DNA of 64,000 bases. Origin: Prochlorococcus marinus CUG1435. Its GTDB lineage: Bacteria; Cyanobacteriota; Cyanobacteriia; PCC-6307; Cyanobiaceae. The notes below the pieces were generated by a model. It saw nothing but the letters and a program-made list of their open reading frames with translations, had not been told where the DNA came from and made no database searches. Of this stretch, positions 45,953-54,762 are shown piece after piece; position 1 is the first letter of the stretch, and each line of letters begins with the position of its first letter. A program made the translations under genes and the position numbers. The stretch spans positions 806,001 through 870,000 of the forward strand of contig JAEPLP010000001.1 of assembly GCA_017644375.1 (NCBI GenBank). Reading direction: 5' to 3'.

Positions 45953-48709
45953 TCAGCTAGGTTTGAAAACGATCTCATCTTTTTTAGTGGGGTTAAGTTT
46001 AATTGCGATATTTTTTTTGTTTTTGAAGTTATCCTCTAAAAGTTTTGCAGCCAAGGGATTTTCTATTTGTCTTCTAAGTTCCCTGCTAAGTGGCCTAGCA
46101 CCATATTCAGGTTCGAAAGAATCGTTTGCGATTTTATTAATAACTTTTTTGTCTATGGCGATATTTATATTCTGTTCAAGTAGCAGGTTTTTTAAATCTT
46201 CTGTTTGTAAAATAATTATTTTCTGAAGTTCATTAATAGATAATGGATCAAACTTTACTACCTCGTCAATTCTATTTAGAAATTCTGGTCTAAAAGTTGC
46301 AGACAATGTATTACTAATGATCTCATCTAGAGTTTGTTGACATATTTCTAACTTTCTATCACTTTTAGAAATCTTTTGTGAATACTCCAGTATAGATTTA
46401 CCAGCTAGGTTGCTTGTCATAATGATTACGGTATTTTTGAAGTCTACAGTCCTTCCTTGAGAGTCCGTTAATCTTCCTTCATCTAAGACTTGTAAAAGGA
46501 TATTAAAAACTTCTATATGTGCTTTTTCTATCTCATCAAGAAGTATTACTGAATAGGGTTTGCGTCTTACGGCTTCAGTTAATTGACCTCCCTCTTCATA
46601 ACCAACATAACCTGGAGGAGCTCCCAAAAGTCGTGCAACGGCATTTTTTTCCATATATTCACTCATGTCTAATCTTAAAAGCGCGTCTTCTTCATCAAAT
46701 AAAGCTGTTGCAAGAGATTTTGCTAATTCTGTTTTACCAACACCTGTGGGACCCATAAATAAAAAAGATCCGATAGGTCTTTTAGGACTTTTCATACCAA
46801 CGCGAGCTCTTCTAATTGCAGCAGAAACAGCTTCTATAGCTTTTTCTTGTCCAATAACTTTTTCACTTAGTTCTGTTTCTAGATTGACTAATTTCTTACG
46901 TTCATTTGAAACTACTTTAGATATTGGAATACCTGTAATTTTTGAGACAACATCAGCAATATCATCAGGTTCAACTTGATATTTAAAAGGGAAATTTCTA
47001 TTTTTCTTTATTTTATTAAAGTTCTCTTCAACTTTTTGTATATCATTCTCTATTTCACTTAACTCTTCTTCCAGCTTTTCTAAATAATCTAGATCATTTT
47101 CAATTTCGCGATTTGATTTTTCTTTAATTTGTTTGGTTAGCTTATCTTCTTCTTTCATTAAAATAGATAATTCCTCCATTTCTTCACGTAAATTGTTCCA
47201 ATTTTCCAAAAGAACGTTCAATTTTGCCTCTGATTGTTTTCTATTACTAAATAGTTTTTCTTGAGCTTCGATATTTTCTCCTTGTAAATTATTCAATTTT
47301 TCATCAATAGTATTAATTTTGTTTTCTTGTTGGAGAATTATTGAAGGCATATTATTAGACTCGATTTTCAACTGTGCAGCTGCTTCATCAATTAAATCTA
47401 TTGCACTATCAGGGAGACATTTATCGCTGATGTATCTGTCGGCCAATTTTGCAGAGTATTTTACAGCCTCTTCAGAAATTTTTATGCCATGATGTAATTC
47501 GTATTTCTTTTTGATCCCTTGTAATATTTTTGCGCTTAATTCTACTGAAGGTTCATTAACAGCTATCTTTTGAAAGCAATTATTTAATGCCTGATCTTTT
47601 TCAATAGTTTCACGAAATTTCTCAGGTGTTGTTGTACCGATACATCTAAGTTCTCCCTCAGCTAGTAGAGGTTTTAAGATATTACTGATGTCGGTAGAAG
47701 ATCTGTTAGAACTTAATATTGAGTGAATTTCATCAATAAATAGAATCATTCCTTGGTTTGGATTATTTAGTTCCTGCATTATTAAGCTTAGTCTTTCCTC
47801 TAGTTGACCTCTAAATTTGGTCCCAGAAACTAATGCACCTAAGTCAAGTGAAATAATTTTTAAGTCCTTTAAAGTATCAGGAACTTTTTTGTCTACAATT
47901 AATTGAGCAAGTAATTTTGCAATTGAGGTTTTACCAACTCCAGGATTGCCAATAAGTATAGGGTTATTTTTGTTTCTTCTGCAGAGTACCCTCATTAAAT
48001 TATTGATCTCATTTTCTCTTCCTAAAACGGGATCCAGTAAGCCTTTTTTAGCTGATTCTGTTAAATCTTTTCCATAAATTGAAAGAGCATTTTCATCTTT
48101 TCCAACTTGTTTTTTGGTTTCAATTTGAAGTTCACTTTTCGGTAATGGAACAATAGCTTTTTTCAATTTTTCTTCTTTAACTAAAGTTTCTTTGTCTGAT
48201 TCAAAATTAGATTGATTATTTATTTCAATGACATTCCTATAATTAAAAGAATCTTTTGATTGATTAATATTTGGGTAAAACTTTAATTCTTCCTCTAATT
48301 TTTCCATTGAAAGGTTTCCTTCTTCAAAAACATAATTTCCAATTCTTAAATCTCTTCCAAGAGCAATTAGTAAATGAGGGATTTCTATTAATCTCGATCC
48401 CCATTGAGTTTTAATTTGATTCGCGTTATCTAATAAAATTTCTAAATCTTCTCCGATAGTAAAAATATCTGACTCATTTGTTGGTGTCTCTTCTAAAAAA
48501 TCTTCTGTTATGTCTAAAACTGTATCTTGGTCGATTGATAATTTTTCAATGAAAGCAAAGAATTCACCTGATGTGAACAATGTATGAATTATGTGTTCAA
48601 TATTAAATTCGCTATGATCCCATTTTTTTGCGGTTTCTTCCCCTAATAAAAGAAGGTTCCAGCTGATATCGCTAAATAGTTCAGGACTGGATGTAAGGGT
48701 TTCTCTCAT
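45953..48709 (-). CDS. Divergent ClpB-type disaggregase (ClpB2-like)
   Basis: An AAA+ Hsp100 chaperone of 918 residues. It has an N-terminal Clp domain (1-145), a long low-complexity linker (about 150-205), AAA1 (Walker A GNPGVGKT at 254-261, Walker B ILFIDEIH near 322-329), a coiled-coil middle domain (about 455-570) and AAA2 (Walker A GPTGVGKT at 653-660, pore loop GYVGYEEGG). In AAA1 the arginine fingers of ClpB (ERRFQ) are replaced by NNCFQ at 376-380, while the AAA2 arginine finger (FRPEFLNRID) remains. The middle domain identifies ClpB rather than ClpC. This probably corresponds to the second ClpB of cyanobacteria. Confidence 0.88.
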   Translation of the reverse strand: MRETLTSSPELFSDISWNLLLLGEETAKKWDHSEFNIEHIIHTLFTSGEFFAFIEKLSIDQDTVLDITEDFLEETPTNESDIFTIGEDLEILLDNANQIKTQWGSRLIEIPHLLIALGRDLRIGNYVFEEGNLSMEKLEEELKFYPNINQSKDSFNYRNVIEINNQSNFESDKETLVKEEKLKKAIVPLPKSELQIETKKQVGKDENALSIYGKDLTESAKKGLLDPVLGRENEINNLMRVLCRRNKNNPILIGNPGVGKTSIAKLLAQLIVDKKVPDTLKDLKIISLDLGALVSGTKFRGQLEERLSLIMQELNNPNQGMILFIDEIHSILSSNRSSTDISNILKPLLAEGELRCIGTTTPEKFRETIEKDQALNNCFQKIAVNEPSVELSAKILQGIKKKYELHHGIKISEEAVKYSAKLADRYISDKCLPDSAIDLIDEAAAQLKIESNNMPSIILQQENKINTIDEKLNNLQGENIEAQEKLFSNRKQSEAKLNVLLENWNNLREEMEELSILMKEEDKLTKQIKEKSNREIENDLDYLEKLEEELSEIENDIQKVEENFNKIKKNRNFPFKYQVEPDDIADVVSKITGIPISKVVSNERKKLVNLETELSEKVIGQEKAIEAVSAAIRRARVGMKSPKRPIGSFLFMGPTGVGKTELAKSLATALFDEEDALLRLDMSEYMEKNAVARLLGAPPGYVGYEEGGQLTEAVRRKPYSVILLDEIEKAHIEVFNILLQVLDEGRLTDSQGRTVDFKNTVIIMTSNLAGKSILEYSQKISKSDRKLEICQQTLDEIISNTLSATFRPEFLNRIDEVVKFDPLSINELQKIIILQTEDLKNLLLEQNINIAIDKKVINKIANDSFEPEYGARPLSRELRRQIENPLAAKLLEDNFKNKKNIAIKLNPTKKDEIVFKPS

Positions 48710-50260
<1,551 letters not shown>

Positions 50261-50264
50261 TTTT

Positions 50265-51932
50265 TTAGCGCTTAAGTTTTTCTAAACGTGAGCCTTTTCT
50301 CATACTTAATTGGCACTTTATCCAGTCAATACTTATTGGTAGTGCAAAAAAAAGTGGCAATAATGCAAAATTATTTTGTTTATTGGTTACAAGTAAAGCA
50401 GACGCAATTGATAAGCTTCCTATAAGAATTGAATGGCCTAAAGTTTTTTGAGCAGTAAACATTTTTTTGAATTGCCTATCAGACTCTCCCATTCTTATTT
50501 GCAATTGTAAATCGCCCTGCTCTAATCTTTCTAAACTTTCATCTATTCTCTTGGGAATCCCAACAGCTTTTGATCCTAGTTCACCTACTTGCCTTCCAAA
50601 TTGGTTAATTAAATCGTTGGGAGTTTGATTATTTGAAGTCATAAGTTCTATTAAATAAGGCTTGGTAACTGATACAAGGTTAAACCCTGGATCAAGCATT
50701 CTACCAACTCCTTCAAAAGTTGATAAAGCTCTCATCACAAAGATTAAATCTACTGGCAGTTGAAATGGTGTTTCATAAACAAGTTCGTATAAATCTCCAG
50801 ATAATTTTTCGATAATATTTGGACTAAATGGAGGAGTTAAGGCTTCTTTAAGCATCAATCTGACTAATCTTCTGACTGGTCCTACATCTATATCTTTTGA
50901 AATTAGCCCAGCTTGTTGTAATTGAGTAACAAGTGATGAGGCGTCTCTAAGAGCAGCAGCCTTAACCATCCCCCCTAATCTTGTTTGAAGATTATTTGAG
51001 ATATTGCCCATCATTCCAAAATCATAAAAAATCAATTTACCTTCATATGAAACTGCTAGATTCCCTGGATGAGGGTCTGCATGAAAAAAACCATAATTTA
51101 CTAATTGTTTTAAATAGCTGATGGCACCTATTTCTGCAATCTTAGGTAAATCAATTTCTTGTGATTGTAATTTTTCTAAATCGCTTATTTTTGTGCCTTC
51201 TAAATAACTTAAACAAAGAACTTTTTCACTGCTCATATCCCAAATTACTTCAGGGACTTCAACATTTTCATCATCAAGAAATTGCTGTCTAAATCTTGCT
51301 GCATATTGTGCTTCACAATTAAAATCAAGCTCTTTCATGAGAACTTTCCTACACTCTCTAGCAATTTCAACCCAGTTTCTACCTCGACTCCAATTCTTGT
51401 TTTTCTGTAATAATCCTGCTATTTGCTGCATTATGCCCAAATCGATAATAAACAATTCTTTCAAATTGGGTCTTTGAACTTTAAATACTACTTTCTTACC
51501 ATTTTTTAAAGTCGCTCTATGAACCTGAGCTAGTGATGCTGATCCAACCGGATCACATATTATTTGATCTATTTCATTAAACTTAGACCCTAGTTCATCT
51601 CTTATAGTTTCTTCAACTTGCGAAAATGAAAAATTAGGAACTTGATCCTGCAATTTAGACAATTCCTGTATCCAGGTATTAGGAATCAAATCAGGTCTCG
51701 CTGATAATAATTGTCCAATTTTAATAAATGCTGAACCAAGCTTTATTAATTGATTAGTAAACCACCTAGCTCTTTTAATTTGGACCCTACTTTTTTCATT
51801 GCTTTTAGTTCGGAGAATTGTAAATCTAATATTATCTATCCACAAAATTATTAAAAGTGAAATCAGAGTTATCCAAATAAGAAGGGCCCTCTTCAATTTT
51901 TTTAAACGATAATGAAAAATGTTATAGCTCAT
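50265..51932 (-). CDS. ABC1/UbiB-family atypical kinase
   Basis: A 555-residue member of the UbiB/ABC1 (COQ8-like) family, which supports quinone metabolism by an atypical ATPase. An N-terminal hydrophobic helix (about 13-31) precedes the KxGQ signature in FIKIGQLLSARPDLIP near 70-85. The alanine-rich nucleotide loop GSASLAQVHRA is near 125-135, with FKVQRP near 149 and HADPHPGN near 285. Two C-terminal hydrophobic segments end the protein. In cyanobacteria the natural target is unproven; plastoquinone or tocopherol metabolism is inferred. It overlaps the upstream small coiled-coil gene by four bases. Confidence 0.9.
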   Translation of the reverse strand: MSYNIFHYRLKKLKRALLIWITLISLLIILWIDNIRFTILRTKSNEKSRVQIKRARWFTNQLIKLGSAFIKIGQLLSARPDLIPNTWIQELSKLQDQVPNFSFSQVEETIRDELGSKFNEIDQIICDPVGSASLAQVHRATLKNGKKVVFKVQRPNLKELFIIDLGIMQQIAGLLQKNKNWSRGRNWVEIARECRKVLMKELDFNCEAQYAARFRQQFLDDENVEVPEVIWDMSSEKVLCLSYLEGTKISDLEKLQSQEIDLPKIAEIGAISYLKQLVNYGFFHADPHPGNLAVSYEGKLIFYDFGMMGNISNNLQTRLGGMVKAAALRDASSLVTQLQQAGLISKDIDVGPVRRLVRLMLKEALTPPFSPNIIEKLSGDLYELVYETPFQLPVDLIFVMRALSTFEGVGRMLDPGFNLVSVTKPYLIELMTSNNQTPNDLINQFGRQVGELGSKAVGIPKRIDESLERLEQGDLQLQIRMGESDRQFKKMFTAQKTLGHSILIGSLSIASALLVTNKQNNFALLPLFFALPISIDWIKCQLSMRKGSRLEKLKR

Positions 51933-52246
51933 TTAATTTGATTATTTTTAGTTTTATTAAGGAGATCAATTTGCTTATTGATACCTTCAATTTCATTTAA
52001 AGCTTTTTTTATTTTGGAATCTTGATAAGTATTTGAGTACTCATTTTCTTGAATATTTTCCGCTTTTTCCATTCTTGAGGCTTCTTCGATTATGGATTCT
52101 TTCAAACTATCAAATTCTTTTTTGAGAATTTCTGGAGCATCTTGAGCAATATTTGTTGCTTCTTCAATTTTTTCAACTAATATCTCGCTTAATTTTTCGG
52201 TTACTTTCTTAATGGCAGCTTTTAAAAGGTAGTCAGAGTTGGTCAT
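51929..52246 (-). CDS. Small coiled-coil hypothetical protein
   Basis: A 105-residue protein, almost wholly charged and helical, rich in Lys, Glu, Ile and Leu in a heptad-like pattern (for example KVTEKLSEILVEKIEEA and the final LNEIEGINKQIDLL). No membrane segment or catalytic motif. Its stop overlaps the UbiB-family start (ATGA), so the two are probably translated together; it may be a scaffold or partner of that kinase. Function unknown. Confidence 0.75.
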   Translation of the reverse strand: MTNSDYLLKAAIKKVTEKLSEILVEKIEEATNIAQDAPEILKKEFDSLKESIIEEASRMEKAENIQENEYSNTYQDSKIKKALNEIEGINKQIDLLNKTKNNQIK

Positions 52247-52498
52247 AAAAAATATATTGTTTCTTCGGCAATTGATTTTTCGATATGAACTAATAATAGA
52301 TCAATAAAGAACATTTCACGTAACTGATCATTTTGATAATTAATTTTTTATGTTTTTCCTATGTAAGTTTGTTTCTATATTATGCTTTTTTCTTTTTTTT
52401 CTTCTAACTTATATCTATGTAAAGGTTAGTTATTTCATTAAAAATATCTTCTAACCAAGAACTCATCTAATTAACTACTAAAAAGGAGTTTTATTAAA
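52247..52498. other. Divergent spacer before the TrxR-like gene
   Basis: 252 bases. It contains a pyrimidine tract (52385-52405, only C and T), an inverted repeat GGTTAG/CTAACC at 52424-52429 and 52451-52456, and a clear ribosome-binding site AAGGAG about ten bases before the TTG start. The length suggests a long 5' leader or a hidden small RNA; I cannot name one. Confidence 0.5.
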
Positions 52499-53455
52499 TT
52501 GGAAATCATTGAGTCAGATGTAGTTATTATCGGAGGAGGCCCGGCCGGATGTACTTGCGCACTTTATACATCTCGTTCAAACTTAAAAACAGTAATCTTA
52601 GATAAAAATCCCTCTGTTGGAGCCTTAGCAATAACCCATCAAATAGCTAATTATCCAGGTGTTCCGGTTGATATAAGTGGGGAGAAATTGCTTACTCTAA
52701 TGAGAGAACAGGCTGTGCAATATGGTACAGACTATAGAAGAGCACAAGTATTTGGAATAGACACTAGTGGAGAATGGAAAATGGTTTATACACCTGAAGG
52801 CACTTTCAAAGCTAAAGCACTTGTACTTGCAAGTGGTGCAATGGGTAGGCCTGCATCATTTAAGGGCGAAGCGGATTTTCTTGGCAAAGGAGTAAGTTAT
52901 TGTGCTACATGTGATGGGGCTTTTTATAAAAATAGAGAAGTTGCCGTTGTTGGAGTGAACAAGGAGGCAATTGAAGAGGCAACTGTCCTAACTAAATTTG
53001 CATCAACTGTACATTGGATTACATCAAGTGACCCTAAATCAGATAATGAAGAAGCTATGGAATTGATGGATAATTCAAATATAAAACATTGGAGTAGAAC
53101 AAGATTATTGGAAATATTGGGTGATGAAATGGGTGTTAATGGGGTTGTTGTAAAAAATAAGCAAGAAGAAAATCCTATCAATTTAAATTTAGATGGAGTC
53201 TTTGTCTATATGAGTGGTTCAAAGCCGATTACTGATTTTTTAGGTGATCAAATTGCCTTAAAAGAAGATGGAGGAGTAATTGTGGATGACTTTATGTCTA
53301 CAAACTCTGATGGAGTATGGGCTATTGGAGATATAAGAAATACACCATTTAAGCAAGCAGTCGTTGCGGCTTCTGATGGATGTATTGCTGCGATGTCAAT
53401 TGATAGATATTTAAATAGTAGAAAAAATATAAGAGTAGATTGGATTCATTCTTAA
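52499..53455 (+). CDS. Thioredoxin-reductase-like flavoprotein lacking NADPH motifs
   Basis: The 318-residue flavoprotein has the FAD-binding GGGPAGCTCALYTSR at 12-26, the redox CATC at Cys135/Cys138 and the closing FAD motif IGDIRNTPFKQAV near 282-294. The NADPH region departs from thioredoxin reductase: GGGDSA is replaced by GVNKEA (152-157), and the HRRxxxR phosphate-binding motif is absent (VHWITSS follows). This fits the pyridine-nucleotide-independent reductases described in cyanobacteria and clostridia (DDOR/DTR and FFTR types), which may use ferredoxin or another donor. TTG start preceded by AAGGAG. The C terminus ends in an aromatic tail (DWIHS). Confidence 0.88.
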   Translation: MEIIESDVVIIGGGPAGCTCALYTSRSNLKTVILDKNPSVGALAITHQIANYPGVPVDISGEKLLTLMREQAVQYGTDYRRAQVFGIDTSGEWKMVYTPEGTFKAKALVLASGAMGRPASFKGEADFLGKGVSYCATCDGAFYKNREVAVVGVNKEAIEEATVLTKFASTVHWITSSDPKSDNEEAMELMDNSNIKHWSRTRLLEILGDEMGVNGVVVKNKQEENPINLNLDGVFVYMSGSKPITDFLGDQIALKEDGGVIVDDFMSTNSDGVWAIGDIRNTPFKQAVVAASDGCIAAMSIDRYLNSRKNIRVDWIHS

Positions 53456-53475
53456 AACAAAAATTTTAATTTTTT

Positions 53476-53757
53476 TTAAAGGGGTGTTGCTTCAGAAATA
53501 TAAGCTACTCCTCCGTAGTAGCTTAAATCGTCCCTGATGTTATCTCTCATTTTATCTATCAATTCTTGCTCACAAAAAACAATTACATGAGCATTTGCTC
53601 CCAATCCTGTAAATTCCATATCTTCAGTAACAACTCTTTCAGGACCTCTGCCTGTAGCGTGTTTCATAACGGTATATCCAGGAACATTAGCTTTTTCTAA
53701 TGTTTTAATGATTGCATCTAGTTCTCTTTCACTAAATATTAAGTCTAATCTTTTCAT
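53476..53757 (-). CDS. sbtB: PII-like protein SbtB
   Basis: SbtB is a trimeric PII-like regulator that binds adenine nucleotides and inhibits SbtA. The 93-residue protein has the ferredoxin-like fold pattern, a T-loop region (ATGRGPERVVTEDM near 35-48) and the DDLSYYGGVAYISE ending. It stops shortly after that, without the C-terminal CGPxGC redox loop known in freshwater SbtB. It is the last gene of the SulP-SbtA-SbtB operon, with three bases between sbtA and it. Confidence 0.87.
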   Translation of the reverse strand: MKRLDLIFSERELDAIIKTLEKANVPGYTVMKHATGRGPERVVTEDMEFTGLGANAHVIVFCEQELIDKMRDNIRDDLSYYGGVAYISEATPL

Positions 53758-53760
53758 TTT

Positions 53761-54759
53761 TTATAGAGGGGAAAGTGGAATAATGGTATTTACTAAACTC
53801 ATATATATTGGAATGCCAAGAACTATATTGAATGGGAAAGTTAGACCTAGTGTAGTTGAAATATAATAACTAGATTTAGCTTCTGGAACTGTCATCCTCA
53901 TAGCTGCAGGAACTGCTAAATAAGAGGCGCTTGCACATAAAACCACAAATAAAAGTGCGTTGCCAGGTCCTAAAGATAAAAATCTTGCAACGAAAACACC
54001 AATAAATGCATTAAATAGAGGCATGAAAATAGCAAACCCAATCAAAAACGAACCCGCATTCTTCAATCTTGGTAATCTTTGAGCAGCGACTATTCCCATA
54101 TCTAATAAGAAGAAGCATTCTGCTCCATAGAATAATTGTCCAGTAAAAGGCTCCATTTTTGTAATTCCTGAGGGATTACTGGAAGCAGTCAGAAATCCCA
54201 CAATTAAGCTTGAAAGCAATAAATAAACTGATCCATTCAAAAGTGATTCGTGTAGTATTGCGCTTAGATGCATTTTTCTTGATTTTGGTCTATTTTTTGG
54301 AGCTGCAAATTTCACAAGTAATAATCCAACAATGATTGCAGGAGATTCCATTAAAGCTAAGGCGCCAACCATAAACCCATCAAAAGCTATTTTTTGACTT
54401 TCTAAAAAACTTTCTGCGGAAATAAATGTAACAGCACTAATCGAACCGTATGCTGCTGCTATTGCGGCTGAATTAAAGACATCAAACTTAAATCTTAAAA
54501 TTAAAAATCCAATCAGAGGGATTACTAGTGACATCAGTATTGCAGCGCTTAAAGTAGGCAATACTTGATTTGTAAACCCACTTTTCTGTATCTCTATACC
54601 TCCTTTGAACCCAATAGCTAGGAGCAGATATAAGGAGAAAAGTTTAGGTAATGGAGCTGGTATTTCTAAATCAGATTTAAAGAATACTGATGTTGCTCCA
54701 ATCAAAAAGAAAAGAACTGGCGGGGCTAATACATTTTGCAGAATTGGATCTATTTCCAT
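53761..54759 (-). CDS. sbtA: Sodium-dependent bicarbonate transporter, SbtA family
   Basis: A membrane protein of 332 residues with about ten hydrophobic helices arranged in two halves, typical of SbtA (DUF897). It begins MEIDPILQNVLAPPVLFFLIG, and contains GFKGGIEIQKSG near 50-61 and, in the second half, LLDMGIVAAQRL near 218-229. SbtA takes up bicarbonate with sodium. Context with SulP and SbtB strongly supports the role. Marine strains carry a divergent SbtA subgroup, so transport affinity cannot be assumed. Confidence 0.9.
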   Translation of the reverse strand: MEIDPILQNVLAPPVLFFLIGATSVFFKSDLEIPAPLPKLFSLYLLLAIGFKGGIEIQKSGFTNQVLPTLSAAILMSLVIPLIGFLILRFKFDVFNSAAIAAAYGSISAVTFISAESFLESQKIAFDGFMVGALALMESPAIIVGLLLVKFAAPKNRPKSRKMHLSAILHESLLNGSVYLLLSSLIVGFLTASSNPSGITKMEPFTGQLFYGAECFFLLDMGIVAAQRLPRLKNAGSFLIGFAIFMPLFNAFIGVFVARFLSLGPGNALLFVVLCASASYLAVPAAMRMTVPEAKSSYYISTTLGLTFPFNIVLGIPIYMSLVNTIIPLSPL

Positions 54760-54762
54760 AAA

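Noticed and set aside
45953-48709. ClpB as a pseudogene because of the lost arginine fingers
   Set aside because: The frame is intact over 918 codons with both Walker sites and the AAA2 pore and finger residues preserved, so it is under selection.
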